The position numbers and the translations under genes were made by a program. A stretch of 64,000 nt of DNA from Acidobacteriaceae bacterium (lineage in GTDB: Bacteria; Acidobacteriota; Terriglobia; Terriglobales; Acidobacteriaceae). How positions within the stretch are numbered: position 1 is the first letter of the stretch; every line of letters starts with the position of its first letter. This document shows, in pieces, positions 42,627 to 52,689 of this stretch. The notes beneath the pieces are model-generated. The model was not told the origin of the DNA, did not search any database, and worked only from the letters and a program-made list of their open reading frames with translations. The stretch lies in NCBI GenBank assembly GCA_025350325.1, contig JANXYB010000082.1, forward strand, positions 1 to 64,000, in the 5' to 3' direction.

Positions 42627-44053
42627 AGCCGCAACCCCGCCACATCCATCTCAGCGGTATTTGTGGCACTGCCATGGCGTCGCTTGCCGGATTGCTTCAA
42701 TTGCAGGGCCACCACATCACCGGCTCCGACAACACCGCCTACCCGCCCATGAGTGACCTGCTGCGTAGCTTGGGAATCCCGATACTTGAGCCCTACAGCG
42801 CATCCAATCTCAATCCCGCACCCGACCTCGTCGTCATTGGCAATGCCCTTTCGCGCGGCAATCCTGAAGTGGAGCACGTGCTTGATCAACGCCTTCATTT
42901 CACTTCGATGGCCGCCCTTGTGCACGAAGAATTTCTTGTCGGCCGTGAGTCGCTTGTCGTCGCCGGCACCCACGGCAAAACCACAACCACCAGCATGCTT
43001 GCTTGGATCTACCAGGTCGCAGCCCGCGAGAATTCCGCACTCGATCCCTCTTTCCTTATTGGTGGAGTCGCAGAAAATTTCGATACCAGCTTTCAACTTC
43101 GTCCCACACGCACCTTCATCATCGAGGGCGATGAATACGATACCGCCTTCTTCGACAAAGGCCCAAAGTTCCTCCACTATTTTCCCGACGCGCTCATTCT
43201 CACTCATGTTGAATTTGATCATGCCGACATTTACGCCGACCTCGACGCGGTCAAGGTTGCATTCAAACGCCTGGTCAATCTAGTGCCGCGCCGCGGGTTC
43301 CTGGTCGCGTATGATGGCAGCGAAAATGTGACCGAATGTATCAGCCGCGCATTTTGCCGCGTCGAGCGCTATGGCTTCGGCGGTCAAGCCGACTGGCAGA
43401 TGCGCAATCTTCGCCATGCAGATGGCCGCTCTCGCTGGGAAGTGTGGCGCCACGACGCTCTCTGGGCCGATTTGGAAATGCACCTCGCCGGCGAGCACAA
43501 CGCGCTCAATGCCACCGCAGCGGCGGCTCTTGCTGCCGGCCGGGGCATCGCTAAAGAAGCAATACAGACTGCTCTCGCCACTTTCAAAAGCGTCAAACGG
43601 CGTCTCGAAGTCTGCGACGAAATCAACGGAATCACCATCATCGACGACTTCGCTCATCATCCTACCGCGATTCGCGAAACATTGCGCGCGCTGCGCTCTG
43701 TCTATCCCCAATCGCGTTTGTGGGCCGTGCTCGAGCCACGCTCAAACACGCTTCGCCGCAAAATACTCGAGACTGAATTAGTCGAGAGCCTTCGCCTCGC
43801 CGACCGCGTTGTGCTTGCCGGTGTCTATCAGCAACAGCGCATCCCCGACCAGGAGCGGCTCCATCCTGAAGACGTCGTGCAAGCCCTGATTGCAGCGGGA
43901 ACTCCGGCTGAGTTGCAGCCGGATGTCGAAGCTATCATCGATTGCATCGTTCCACAGTTGCAACCTGGCGATGTTGTCGCGATCTTGTCAAATGGCGGCT
44001 TCGGCGCAATCTATGACAAGCTTCCGGCGCGGCTTCGAGCACGCCAAAACTAA
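42623..44053 (+). CDS. mpl: UDP-MurNAc:L-Ala-gamma-D-Glu-meso-DAP ligase
   Basis: The 476-residue protein carries the Mur ligase order: N-terminal UDP-binding HIHLSGICGTAMASLAGLLQ, ATP loop VVAGTHGKTTTTSMLAWIYQ, the Mpl-type acidic motif IIEGDEYDTAFFDKGPKF, ILTHVEFDHADIY and the C-terminal FKSVKRRLEVCDEINGITII then DDFAHHPTAIRETLRALR. The last segments distinguish Mpl from MurC. It attaches recycled murein tripeptide to UDP-N-acetylmuramate with ATP. It follows ldcA with a 4-base overlap, making the recycling route LdcA then Mpl explicit in one operon. PlsC comes 15 bases later. Confidence 0.95.
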   Translation: MKPQPRHIHLSGICGTAMASLAGLLQLQGHHITGSDNTAYPPMSDLLRSLGIPILEPYSASNLNPAPDLVVIGNALSRGNPEVEHVLDQRLHFTSMAALVHEEFLVGRESLVVAGTHGKTTTTSMLAWIYQVAARENSALDPSFLIGGVAENFDTSFQLRPTRTFIIEGDEYDTAFFDKGPKFLHYFPDALILTHVEFDHADIYADLDAVKVAFKRLVNLVPRRGFLVAYDGSENVTECISRAFCRVERYGFGGQADWQMRNLRHADGRSRWEVWRHDALWADLEMHLAGEHNALNATAAAALAAGRGIAKEAIQTALATFKSVKRRLEVCDEINGITIIDDFAHHPTAIRETLRALRSVYPQSRLWAVLEPRSNTLRRKILETELVESLRLADRVVLAGVYQQQRIPDQERLHPEDVVQALIAAGTPAELQPDVEAIIDCIVPQLQPGDVVAILSNGGFGAIYDKLPARLRARQN

Positions 44054-44068
44054 TCTCGAAAGACTGCC

Positions 44069-44779
44069 ATGATTTCTTCTATCGTATTGCTGGCCACGAT
44101 TATTATTCTCAGCATTCCGTCTGCTGTGATTTTTATTCCCTGGGCAATCATTACCGGCAACGTGGACCCGCTTTACAACGCGGCAAAGATGATCGTCCGC
44201 ATCGGATATTTTCTCGCCGGCATTCGCGTTGATGTCGTCGGCAGTGAACTCGTTCCTCCGCATACGGCTTGCATCTTCATGGCGAACCACGTTTCAAATC
44301 TCGACCCGCCAGCTCTTCTTCCGCACATTCCCGGACGCGCTTCTGCCTTTCTCAAACGATCTCTGATGAGTATCCCCGTGCTGGGCTGGGGGTTCAAGCT
44401 GGGGCAGTTTGTTCCTGTGGATCGCGATGGCCGTCGAGACAGCGCACAGGAAAGCATCAAGGCCGCACGCCAAGTCTTGACCAGCGGGGTGCACATCATG
44501 ACGTTCGTTGAGGGCACACGATCCAAAGACGGGCGACTGCTGCCGTTCAAAAAGGGGCCGTTCTATTTAGCCAAGGAAACGGGCGCCCCCTGCATCCCAG
44601 TCTCGATATCGGGCACTGAAACGATGATGGCCAAAGGGAGCTTGCGCATCCATCCCGGCATCGCGCACATTACGTTTCATGCGCCGATTCTTCCTGAAGA
44701 CTTTGCGACGCGCGAGGAATTGATGGGGGCTGTACGAACAGCAATCGCGTCGGCTCTGCCCGATTGGATGCGAAGTTAA
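44069..44779 (+). CDS. plsC: 1-acyl-sn-glycerol-3-phosphate acyltransferase
   Basis: The 236-residue protein has an N-terminal membrane helix (IVLLATIIILSIPSAVIFI) and the four blocks of the PlsC family: NHVSNLDPPALLP with the NHx4D catalytic pair, GRASAFLKRSLM, VEGTRSKDGRLLPFKKGPFY (EGTR phosphate-binding motif) and PCIPVSISGTE. It makes phosphatidic acid from lysophosphatidic acid at the inner face of the membrane. The gene is 15 bases after mpl, last in the operon, and converges on the SPOR gene with only six bases between the stops. Confidence 0.95.
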   Translation: MISSIVLLATIIILSIPSAVIFIPWAIITGNVDPLYNAAKMIVRIGYFLAGIRVDVVGSELVPPHTACIFMANHVSNLDPPALLPHIPGRASAFLKRSLMSIPVLGWGFKLGQFVPVDRDGRRDSAQESIKAARQVLTSGVHIMTFVEGTRSKDGRLLPFKKGPFYLAKETGAPCIPVSISGTETMMAKGSLRIHPGIAHITFHAPILPEDFATREELMGAVRTAIASALPDWMRS

Positions 44780-44785
44780 AGCTAA

Positions 44786-45475
44786 CTACGGCTGCACGAC
44801 GGCGTTGTATCCATCATTCAGCAGTTTCTGTCGAACCGCGTTAGCCTGATTACGATTTGCTAGAGGCCCGATCTGCACGTGCGTCAAGCTATCCGAACCC
44901 CCGCGACTCACCACAACCGCGTACCCGCGCCGGCGCAGAGCATTCACCAGCACATCCGCATCTTCGGGCCGAGACACTGCAGCAATTTGAACCATGAACG
45001 ACTCACCGGGTGACAGAGCTGATTGCACCGGCTTTGTTATCACGGGCTGAGCTGCGTTGGTTATCGGAGGCAACGCGGATCGGATCGCGGATTCCTCAAC
45101 CGGCTTCGCACGCGGCTGCAGCGCACTGCCGTTTTCGACGGGTGTTGGAGCCGCTGGCGTGTCCGCAGCGGTGGTCGATGCAGATGCATCCGTCGCAACT
45201 ACATCCGCCGTTTGAGTCTCAGCTTGTCTCGAGGCCATTGGCTTCGAGGTGACTCCGCCTGTCGGTGCCGTTGTCTGCGTCGCCGTGTTGATGATCGCAC
45301 TCGAAGGCTCGTTGGAGTAGTGACGCCCCGTCGCATAACCAATGCCGAAGCATAAACTGCAAAGCAGGATCAGACATGCGGCAGCGCCGAGCAACATCAA
45401 CGGGCTGATCGTCATTTCCGTATCGCGCCGGGTCTCTGTCTGCTCCCACTCCTCTTCTTCAATGCCCAGGCTCAT
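44786..45475 (-). CDS. SPOR-domain membrane protein
   Basis: The 229-residue protein has a short acidic cytoplasmic N-terminus (GIEEEEWEQTETRRD), a membrane helix (LMLLGAAACLILLCSLCFGI), an Ala/Thr/Pro-rich periplasmic linker (residues about 55-150) and a C-terminal SPOR domain (FMVQIAAVSRPEDADVLVNA; GPLANRNQANAVRQKLLNDG). SPOR domains bind glycan strands lacking stem peptides, so the protein probably localises to the division septum. It is convergent with plsC. An Acidobacteriota SPOR protein need not be a cell-division factor in detail; the domain call is firm. Confidence 0.9.
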   Translation of the reverse strand: MSLGIEEEEWEQTETRRDTEMTISPLMLLGAAACLILLCSLCFGIGYATGRHYSNEPSSAIINTATQTTAPTGGVTSKPMASRQAETQTADVVATDASASTTAADTPAAPTPVENGSALQPRAKPVEESAIRSALPPITNAAQPVITKPVQSALSPGESFMVQIAAVSRPEDADVLVNALRRRGYAVVVSRGGSDSLTHVQIGPLANRNQANAVRQKLLNDGYNAVVQP

Positions 45476-45564
45476 GCTTTGTCCTCAATTTGATCATGTC
45501 TGACGATGCATCGGATGTTCGATATCTGCGCGCAACGCATGCGTGAACCTCGCGCTACTACCGC

Positions 45565-46398
45565 TCAAGCTTGTTTTGCGCTTGCATCATCCGCAGCGGC
45601 CTTATCCGTCACCGCTTTTTCTGTTCTTGCTCTGGCGGCCGCCCCCGGCGTATTGAGCAGTGAAAGCAACTCGACCGGGAGCGGGAAGACAATGGTCGTG
45701 TTTTTCTCGACGCCGATCTCAGTCAGTGTTTGCAGGTAGCGCAACTGCAGCGTGATTGGCTCCGTAGCCAGCAACGCAGCCGCATCTACCAGTTTCTGGG
45801 CAGCATTGAATTCGCCTTCGGCGTGGATAATCTTGGACCGCTTTTCGCGTTCCGCTTCGGCTTGCTTGGCCATCGCGCGCAACATCTGCTCAGGCAGGTC
45901 AACCTGCTTGACTTCTACTGAAATAACCTTTACCCCGAACGGCTCAGTCCGCAGATCGATGATGGTCTGGATCTTCAAATTCAGTTTGTCGCGGTGACTA
46001 AGCAATTCATCCAGTTCCACCTCGCCAAGCACCGAGCGCAGCGTGGTCTGGGCGAATTGCGAAGTTTGATAAACGTAATTGGCCACCTTGATTGCGGCCG
46101 CGTTTGGATCGACCACGTAAAGCGTAACGACTGCATTCACCTTGAGCGTCACGTTGTCGCGGGTGATCACGTCTTGCGCCGGCACTTCAAGCACGTCCTG
46201 GCGCAGCGAGATGCGCACCATCTGGTCCAGCGGCCTGAATACAAAAATGATTCCCGGGCCCTTGGGCGGAGTCAGTGCGCGACCCAAACGGAAAATAACC
46301 GCGCGCTCGTAGTCGCGCAGAATCTTGATGGAATTGAGCAGGTAGAGCACCAAAATAGCAACGACCACCACTACTGGAGTTAACATTCTTTCCCCCAT
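45565..46398 (-). CDS. Slipin-type SPFH/band 7 membrane protein
   Basis: The 277-residue protein has an N-terminal membrane helix ([20 protein letters not shown]) followed by the band 7 domain: [60 protein letters not shown] and the C-terminal coiled segment [20 protein letters not shown]. It belongs to the slipin/stomatin group, which forms oligomeric cages and microdomains in the membrane. The NfeD gene lies 27 bases upstream on the same strand, the classic slipin-NfeD pair. The Ala/Lys-rich tail (residues about 255-277) is unstructured. A role in membrane quality control is presumed. Confidence 0.93.
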   Translation of the reverse strand: MGERMLTPVVVVVAILVLYLLNSIKILRDYERAVIFRLGRALTPPKGPGIIFVFRPLDQMVRISLRQDVLEVPAQDVITRDNVTLKVNAVVTLYVVDPNAAAIKVANYVYQTSQFAQTTLRSVLGEVELDELLSHRDKLNLKIQTIIDLRTEPFGVKVISVEVKQVDLPEQMLRAMAKQAEAEREKRSKIIHAEGEFNAAQKLVDAAALLATEPITLQLRYLQTLTEIGVEKNTTIVFPLPVELLSLLNTPGAAARARTEKAVTDKAAADDASAKQA

Positions 46399-46425
46399 TC
46401 AGCACGGATTGTACTCCTGCATCCG

Positions 46426-47766
46426 CTATATAACTGTCTTTTGCGTACACTCCAGGCTCAGAGGGACTACGCGCAATAAATACTCTTCGTGGCCAACAAC
46501 GCGCACTTTCGCGCCTGCGGCCACTGGCTCGCTGGTGATTGCGCGCCAGATTTCGCCCTCCACCAGCACGTGACCCTCCGGGTCGAGCCGTTCCATCGCC
46601 GAGGCTGCGCTACCGACCAATGCATCGGCGCCCAAGCGCGCTTTCATGCGTCGTGCGCGCACTGCCAGTCTCACCAGGAAAACCGTGATCGCTCCAAATG
46701 CTACGCTGATCGCGATTGCCAACCAAAGATGAATGCGCATCTCCGGTATCGGTCCGGCCACCAGCGTCAGCGTTCCAAACGCCAGGCATAGAATTCCAGC
46801 AATCGCCAGCACTCCGTGGCCGCCGAACTTCGCCTCAAGCATTATCAGTACGAGTGCCGCCAAGAGCAGCAGCACAGCGGTAAATCGTATTGGAAGCAGA
46901 TCGAGCGCAAAGATTGCGAGCAGCACCATCAACGTACCCAAAGCACCAGGCACAATCGTTCCCGGTGCGTTGAATTCGAGATAGATCAGCAGCGCTCCGC
47001 CTACCAGCAGCAACATCGCGATGTTGGGATTCACCAGCCAGCCAAGAAGGTCCTCACGCAGGGTGGATGGCAACAATTCGATGCGTGCATTTTTCAGGTG
47101 CAGTGTCAGCTTGGATCCATCCATGCGCGTAATTTCTCGACCATCGAGCGCGGCCAGCAATTGCGCATCGTTCGGTGCGGTGAGATCGATGAGATGCTGT
47201 GTGAGCGCCTCCTCTGCCGTGTAGGAGTGCGACGATGCGACTGCCGCGATCGCTGCGTCGGTGTTCCGACCGCGTCGCGTTACGTACGAACGCAAAAAAG
47301 CTTCGGCGTCGTTTTCTGCCTTCTGACTCATCGTCTCGTCCGGCTTACCGCCCTCAAACACCACGTGCGCCGCGCCGGCATTCGTTCCCGGCGTCATAGC
47401 TGCTACGTCCGCCGCTTCCATTAAAAAAAATCCTGCTGAGCCCGCACGTGCGCCCGCCGGAGCTACAAACACAATGACCGGCACGCGTGACGAAAGAATC
47501 GCGCCAGCCATGGTGCGCATTGAGGTAACGAGGCCGCCCGGCGTGTCCATTTGTATCAGCAGCGCGGCGGCCCCATCGCTGTTGGCATGCGCAACAGCCC
47601 TCTCAAGCATGCCCGCGCTGATCGGTTGAATCGTGCCATCGAGAACAATTTTTTCTACTACGGGCTGTTGCGCGCGCCCCTCACCAAGCATCACAAAAGG
47701 CAACGCTACGATGCAAAAGGCTCTGGCAATTGTGCGCCGATTAAGCTGCGACACGTATTGAAGCAT
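46426..47766 (-). CDS. NfeD-family membrane serine protease (long form)
   Basis: The 446-residue protein has a signal sequence (IARAFCIVALPFVMLGEGRA), an N-terminal ClpP-class protease domain with AALLIQMDTPGGLVTSMRTM and the nucleophile candidate Ser in GARAGSAGFFLMEAAD, four to five membrane helices (about 230-370) and a C-terminal OB-fold NfeD domain (LVGSAASAMERLDPEGHVLV). Homologues such as PH1510 cleave stomatin C-termini, and here the slipin gene is next in the operon. It acts at the membrane with its protease domain outside the cytoplasm. The Lys partner of the dyad was not placed with confidence. Confidence 0.92.
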   Translation of the reverse strand: MLQYVSQLNRRTIARAFCIVALPFVMLGEGRAQQPVVEKIVLDGTIQPISAGMLERAVAHANSDGAAALLIQMDTPGGLVTSMRTMAGAILSSRVPVIVFVAPAGARAGSAGFFLMEAADVAAMTPGTNAGAAHVVFEGGKPDETMSQKAENDAEAFLRSYVTRRGRNTDAAIAAVASSHSYTAEEALTQHLIDLTAPNDAQLLAALDGREITRMDGSKLTLHLKNARIELLPSTLREDLLGWLVNPNIAMLLLVGGALLIYLEFNAPGTIVPGALGTLMVLLAIFALDLLPIRFTAVLLLLAALVLIMLEAKFGGHGVLAIAGILCLAFGTLTLVAGPIPEMRIHLWLAIAISVAFGAITVFLVRLAVRARRMKARLGADALVGSAASAMERLDPEGHVLVEGEIWRAITSEPVAAGAKVRVVGHEEYLLRVVPLSLECTQKTVI

Positions 47767-47798
47767 GGCTTGCTCCTATATAGGTCTCGACTGAGGAC

Positions 47799-49406
47799 TT
47801 ACTGTTTAGCACCGGTCCTCAACTCGATCTGTCGGCTGAGTTCTTGGGCTGCGCGGCTTTGCGGGTCGAGCTTAAGCGCCTCGCCGATTTCCTTGCTCGC
47901 CTCGTCCAAGTGGTTAGCCGCAAGGTCAAGCCTGCCCAACACAAGATACGCATCCGCCGATGGGGCAAGTTGCAGCGAAGCATTGGCCTCTTTACGCGCC
48001 GCCGCTACATCCCCCGTTCGTTCACGTACCGCGGCCAGTCCGGCATGCGCATCTGCAACTTTTTCGTCTGCCATTGCCGCCGCCTGGTAAAGACGTTCGG
48101 CTTCGAGTAGCAATCCGCGCTCAAGGTAGTCCTTGGCTTGCGCTATCAGCTTCACTGCACGCTGATGCGGAGTAAGCGCAGCAAGCCGCGTCGCCTCCAT
48201 CTGGTCCATCATCAACGCCGCTTGGCGAAAGGCACCCGCGTCGAAGGTTCGGACAATGCGTTCCAGCGGCTCGACTAATGCTTCGGGATCAGCCACCGAT
48301 TTCGGTGACTTCCACTGCGTCAGTAATCGCTGCACTTCAACGTCGTTCGGCCGAAGTTTCAGGCATTGCGCGAGTTCGTTTTGTGCTCCTGCAGCCTGAC
48401 TGTGCCGCTTGAGACTCAGGGCTAGATTGAAGTGATAGTCAGCCGCATTCGGGTCCGCTGCCGCTGCCCGCACAAACAATCCAGTGCCGTCGTGCCCTTG
48501 CCGGCTAATCGCGACACCCTGATTATTTAACACTTCCGCCAAAGGCAAAATACGCGCTACTTCGCTGAATGCTTGTTCGGCTTTTGGATAGTCGCCTGAA
48601 AACAAGAGCGCAAGTCCCCTGTAAAATCCGGCCTCAAGCGCATCAGGGTCGTTGCGTCCCACCTTGGCAAAAGCCGTGGCAGCCTGCTCGTATTGCTGGC
48701 CGTTGAAGTCCTCTCGCCCGAGCGCCATCCATGCCGGCCCAAAACTCGGACTGAGCGCAACCGACTGTTTCAAATGCCGCTGACGTTCCTGCTGATCGGG
48801 CTCCGAGATTCCGCGAATGTACTGTTCGAATGCATCGAGCCTCAACCCCGCCCCCGCAGCCACAAACGTCTCCTGCGCCACGTTGAACTTGGGATCCATC
48901 AGACGCGTCAACTTCCACGCCAGCGTGTCAAAGATCGCTATCAGATCATGCTTCTCGCCGCGTGCCGTCACTGGCTCGCTCATCTTGAGGTGAGGCACAT
49001 TGACCACGCGCGCTTCGGCGACGATGTCATTGCCGTCTGTCAAATAACTTCCCACGACTATCGAATCCGCATCCAGCGTTTGCGCCAGTTTTAGCGAACT
49101 CGCCCGCGAAGGCTGAAACTGCTGCGGCAGCCCAAGATGATCCAATGCATACATTCGGTCGGGTCTGCTCATCGGCGCGAAACCGGCTGCGGCAAAACGT
49201 GCATCGAGGACTTCCGGCGCCGCCTCGCGCATCCACTCAAGGTTCGGCTGGCCGGTTCCATTATCAAAAGGCAGCACCAGCAAAATGCGACCACGGTCCG
49301 CCGCTGCGGCCTCATCTGTCGCTGGCATCTGGGCATGGATCGCCGCTGCACAAAACAATAACGCTACTGCCGCAGCCCAAACACAGAGCCGCGCGCCTTT
49401 GCGCAT
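47799..49406 (-). CDS. Exported protein with CsgG/TolB-N-like domain and TPR repeats
   Basis: I place the start at the ATG at 49406, right before a good signal peptide (LCVWAAAVALLFCAAAIHAQ); the frame is open 22 codons further. Residues about 40-170 resemble the CsgG/FlgO or TolB N-terminal fold (ILLVLPFDNGTGQPNLEWM, LAQTLDADSIVVGSYLTDGN). The remainder holds about seven TPRs (for example FYRGLALLFSGDYPKAEQAF and ADYHFNLALSLKRHSQAAGA). It is probably periplasmic or outer-membrane attached and may scaffold a complex. The gene lies 32 bases before NfeD on the same strand. The function is not known. Confidence 0.82.
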   Translation of the reverse strand: MRKGARLCVWAAAVALLFCAAAIHAQMPATDEAAAADRGRILLVLPFDNGTGQPNLEWMREAAPEVLDARFAAAGFAPMSRPDRMYALDHLGLPQQFQPSRASSLKLAQTLDADSIVVGSYLTDGNDIVAEARVVNVPHLKMSEPVTARGEKHDLIAIFDTLAWKLTRLMDPKFNVAQETFVAAGAGLRLDAFEQYIRGISEPDQQERQRHLKQSVALSPSFGPAWMALGREDFNGQQYEQAATAFAKVGRNDPDALEAGFYRGLALLFSGDYPKAEQAFSEVARILPLAEVLNNQGVAISRQGHDGTGLFVRAAAADPNAADYHFNLALSLKRHSQAAGAQNELAQCLKLRPNDVEVQRLLTQWKSPKSVADPEALVEPLERIVRTFDAGAFRQAALMMDQMEATRLAALTPHQRAVKLIAQAKDYLERGLLLEAERLYQAAAMADEKVADAHAGLAAVRERTGDVAAARKEANASLQLAPSADAYLVLGRLDLAANHLDEASKEIGEALKLDPQSRAAQELSRQIELRTGAKQ

Positions 49407-49492
49407 GCGAAATATAAAAAAGAAAGGCACAACACCCTGATTATAGGTTGTCCGGCTTGAGTTCGGCCGCAAAGCTCGGGGCGCCTACACCC

Positions 49493-51190
49493 TTAGCGCA
49501 ATCTGTTTTGCGACGTAAGAGATGCCTCAAACTGGCGGTTAAATCGGATCAGCGCGACCCATTGTTCCTGGTCTTCACGCTCCCACACCAGTGTGCCGCC
49601 CAGCCGCGCTGCGATTGCCTCCGGCATCATGTCGTGGTGCAGGCCAAAATACCGCCTATCCATTGCCTCACTCTTCGGCCCCAGGCTCAGTCGCAGCGAC
49701 GGAGGATCGTACTTCGTTGAAAAAACCAGCGCCGTCGAGAACTTCCCCGGCTCATCCGCCGCTCGATCGATCTGCTGCACCGTAAAATCCTCAAGCCGAT
49801 AGACCTCGTATGGCTGCTTGAGATAGCCGAGTTCGGGCCGAGTCAGTTCATCGCTCATCGGCCATGCAGTCAACACCGTCGAGCCCGGAAACCTCTTGTT
49901 CAATTGCGCAATCCCTGCCAAATGCAAACGCACCACGCGCGCATACGCCAGATTGTCCTCCGGCGCAAACCGATATGGTGGGTTGAAAAACAGACCCACC
50001 CCAAATGCCACTGCCGACAATCCCGCGAGTGCCTGCCAGTACGGTACCCGGCGACAAAACGTTGCAACCGCCACCAGCAGCACCAGCGGATACATCGGCA
50101 ACAAGTACCGCGTTAGCAGCGCTCCACCGAGCACGCTGAACAAGAACGCATTCACCAGCAGCAGCACCAGAATCCTCTGCAAAATTGATGTGCTGATGTG
50201 GGCCCGGTCATGCCCCTGCGCATCGAGTTTAGGGGTGAGCATCAACGCCGCAATCGTCAACAGCGTCGGAACAAACATGTTCATGTGCGCGGTTAAATGC
50301 AGCAGACGATGTCCAAATGCCGCCAGTATCCGCACCGGCTCCACGTTTGCCTGCGCGTTGTAGCGCAGGTATTCCGGGTTCCCAAACACAAATCCCGTTT
50401 TGCTGTAGTGCCACGCGAACCAACCCATCAAAGGAACTGCGCAACTCGCTAGCCACGCCGCCTCGCGCCAGAGCCGCAGCCGCAGCCGCGCAGACGTATG
50501 CACACGCGCTCCAGAAACAATACACAGCGCCGCAAGCGTCAGCGGCACGACAATCGCTGTCTCTTTGCATAACGCTGCAGCCGTAAACCACAGCGCCGCC
50601 ACCATTGGCTTTCTATCGCGATCAGGCAGTGCATACACCAGGCCCCACAGCGTGCACGCCGCCGCAAATATGTCCGCATGTGCCAGTGTGCTCTGGGCAA
50701 ACCAGATTGGATAAATGGCCGTCAACGCTACGGTCCAGAAAGCCACTTCTCCCGATTCCACCACCCGCTGTGCCAGACGCCACACTGCCAGTAATCCCAG
50801 ACTTGCCACCATCAGCACAGCTTCTCGCGTTACCTCGGGATGAAACCCGGAAAGCTTCCACCAAAACGCAAGATAAATACTCGGCAGCGGAGGATGAGCA
50901 TTCGACAGCGTGGTCACCGGGATCAATGTCCCGGTCCGGAAGAAATCCCAAGCAGCCGGGATATAGTAACCCGCTTCGTCCCAGAAGTACGGCAGCCGTA
51001 GGAAAGTGAAATGGCTCGCATACAGGGCAGCGAAAATGACCGGAAACACCATCCACCCGGGAAAGGCTGATTCTCTTCGCAGCACCAACAACCGTCGCAA
51101 GCGCAAACGTCTGCTCCTCAAATATGTCGGTAATGCGGGCTTGTCGCTAGTTGACGGGACCCTGCTGAAAGCTTGGGTTCTGCGGTTCAA
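49493..51190 (-). CDS. Polytopic membrane protein, GT39-like glycosyltransferase
   Basis: The 565-residue protein has about ten membrane helices. The first periplasmic loop contains LRLPYFWDEAGYYIPAAWDF, where the Asp-Glu pair corresponds to the catalytic acidic motif (DE) of GT39/ArnT-like enzymes. HPPLPSIYLAFWW and ALTAIYPIWFAQSTLAHADI follow as in that family. A soluble C-terminal part of about 150 residues ends the protein. It presumably transfers a sugar from a lipid carrier on the outer face of the inner membrane. It overlaps the DUF3467 gene by 44 bases. The start may be downstream, since the first 40 residues are basic and unconserved in appearance. Confidence 0.8.
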   Translation of the reverse strand: MNRRTQAFSRVPSTSDKPALPTYLRSRRLRLRRLLVLRRESAFPGWMVFPVIFAALYASHFTFLRLPYFWDEAGYYIPAAWDFFRTGTLIPVTTLSNAHPPLPSIYLAFWWKLSGFHPEVTREAVLMVASLGLLAVWRLAQRVVESGEVAFWTVALTAIYPIWFAQSTLAHADIFAAACTLWGLVYALPDRDRKPMVAALWFTAAALCKETAIVVPLTLAALCIVSGARVHTSARLRLRLWREAAWLASCAVPLMGWFAWHYSKTGFVFGNPEYLRYNAQANVEPVRILAAFGHRLLHLTAHMNMFVPTLLTIAALMLTPKLDAQGHDRAHISTSILQRILVLLLVNAFLFSVLGGALLTRYLLPMYPLVLLVAVATFCRRVPYWQALAGLSAVAFGVGLFFNPPYRFAPEDNLAYARVVRLHLAGIAQLNKRFPGSTVLTAWPMSDELTRPELGYLKQPYEVYRLEDFTVQQIDRAADEPGKFSTALVFSTKYDPPSLRLSLGPKSEAMDRRYFGLHHDMMPEAIAARLGGTLVWEREDQEQWVALIRFNRQFEASLTSQNRLR

Positions 51191-51452
51191 GATGCAGCGT
51201 CCCGAAGGCCTGCTCGTACTGCGACAGATTTTGGCCTAGCACGTTCCAAAGTGCCTTTGCCTGTTGCGGACTGAGAAAAACGGCATGGTGATTGCGGATC
51301 GTCACCTGGTCTGGGCTCTCGCTTGATGCCAAGCCAAAAACGAGCATGAAATCCCACACGCTCACACGTACTTGCACGCTGTTGGCATAAGACTCGCGAT
51401 AATCGGGAGTCTGAACGAGATTCATTTGTGGTTGTTGCGGCGTTGGACTCAT
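51147..51452 (-). CDS. DUF3467 protein
   Basis: The 101-residue protein fits the DUF3467 family, with YRESYANSVQVRVSVWDFML near the start, DQVTIRNHHAVFLSPQQAKA in the middle and LWNVLGQNLSQYEQAFGTL at the end. These small cytoplasmic proteins are widespread and of unknown function; the sequence motif ending with the SPQQAKxL helix is characteristic. The gene is first of a minus-strand series and its 3' end overlaps the membrane glycosyltransferase start by 44 bases. No signal or membrane segment is seen. Confidence 0.9.
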   Translation of the reverse strand: MSPTPQQPQMNLVQTPDYRESYANSVQVRVSVWDFMLVFGLASSESPDQVTIRNHHAVFLSPQQAKALWNVLGQNLSQYEQAFGTLHLEPQNPSFQQGPVN

Positions 51453-51614
51453 AATTTCAATAGATTACTCGGTGGGAGCCATGCCTGGGACGGTTCGCCC
51501 TCGTCCCAGACAAATTCTCTCCCACGGCGTTCGCAGCTTATCAGACGCTGGACGCAGCATCTTCGTCACTGCGCTCTCGCGGGCAGCATCTAAAGAATGC
51601 ATTTACACTGAGTC

Positions 51615-52592
51615 GTGGGGGCTCTCAATTCAATGACCATCGGTGGGACACTCAAACAGCTTGTCCGGGTTCTATCGAGGCCAAAAAATCCCGAAAGCGT
51701 GTCCATCACGCCCGGCGATAAAGCTACCTGCGGCGATTTTCTGGGCCGCTTCCGAGAGATCGTTTCCGATCCCATCAACCTGCTCATCGAGCGCGATCCG
51801 CGAGCCGGTATGGTCGAGGGTGGCATGGTCTGGCTGCACAATGGCAACCAGGTCGCCCTGCGCGGACGCGGCGCCTACTATGGCCCTTTCAGCGACGTGC
51901 TGATCATCAATCGCGGGGTCCACGAACCTCTTGAGGAATACGTCTTCCAGGAAGTGCTGCGTCTCATGCCAGACGAGCCCATCATGCTCGAACTGGGCGC
52001 CTACTGGGGCCATTACTCCATGTGGATGAAGAGCCGTCGTCCTCGCTCCCAGGTCTTTCTGGTCGAGCCCGATGTCAAAAATCTTGAAGCCGGTCGCATC
52101 AACTTCGCACATCACGGCTACGACGGCACATTCATCCAGGCGCTGGTCGGAAAAGGCAATTTTGAAGTAGACAACTTCATGGCTGAACACGGCTACCCGA
52201 GACTGAACGTTCTCCACGCCGACATCCAGGGACACGAAGTTTTCATGCTCGACGACTGTACTGAAACCTTTCGCCGCGGCCTCATTGACTACATCTTCGT
52301 TTCAACCCATTCGCAGAGTCTTCACGACGAAGTCATTCAACGGTTATCCGCCGCGTCGTTGCGCGTTGAAGTTTGCTCCGGCTTCAATTTTGAATCGACT
52401 TCCTTTGATGGGTTGGTTTTTGCTTCGCGCGCCGCTCTACCCCCAGTTTTTCCGGGGTTCGCGCCCCTTGGACGTCGCGACATCCTACGCAGCCGGCCCG
52501 ACCAGCTCGTGGCCTACCTGGCCTCCGTAATCCGCGACCACGACGAATCCGCTCAAGCCGCTGAAGTCCGCTCCACTGCCCTCACCGAATAA
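51615..52592 (+). CDS. FkbM-like SAM-dependent methyltransferase
   Basis: The 325-residue protein carries the SAM-binding core of FkbM-type enzymes: PIMLELGAYWGHYSMWMKSR (motif I), QVFLVEPDVKNLEAGRINFA and LNVLHADIQGHEVFMLDDC, the D-x-x-G-x-E segment of this family. The start is GTG at 51615 or ATG at 51633; neither has a clear ribosome site. FkbM enzymes O-methylate sugars or polyketides, often in exopolysaccharide or glycolipid synthesis. Its acceptor is unknown. It stands alone between divergent DUF3467 and a sugar transporter 97 bases downstream. Confidence 0.8.
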   Translation: MGALNSMTIGGTLKQLVRVLSRPKNPESVSITPGDKATCGDFLGRFREIVSDPINLLIERDPRAGMVEGGMVWLHNGNQVALRGRGAYYGPFSDVLIINRGVHEPLEEYVFQEVLRLMPDEPIMLELGAYWGHYSMWMKSRRPRSQVFLVEPDVKNLEAGRINFAHHGYDGTFIQALVGKGNFEVDNFMAEHGYPRLNVLHADIQGHEVFMLDDCTETFRRGLIDYIFVSTHSQSLHDEVIQRLSAASLRVEVCSGFNFESTSFDGLVFASRAALPPVFPGFAPLGRRDILRSRPDQLVAYLASVIRDHDESAQAAEVRSTALTE

Positions 52593-52689
52593 TCTTCGTC
52601 TCAACTCACGATTTCCCCTAAGTGTCTTTCGCGACGATCTGCAACTGTTGGGCTTCACTGAGAGTGGACTGATCGCGTAGTGTTTCCTA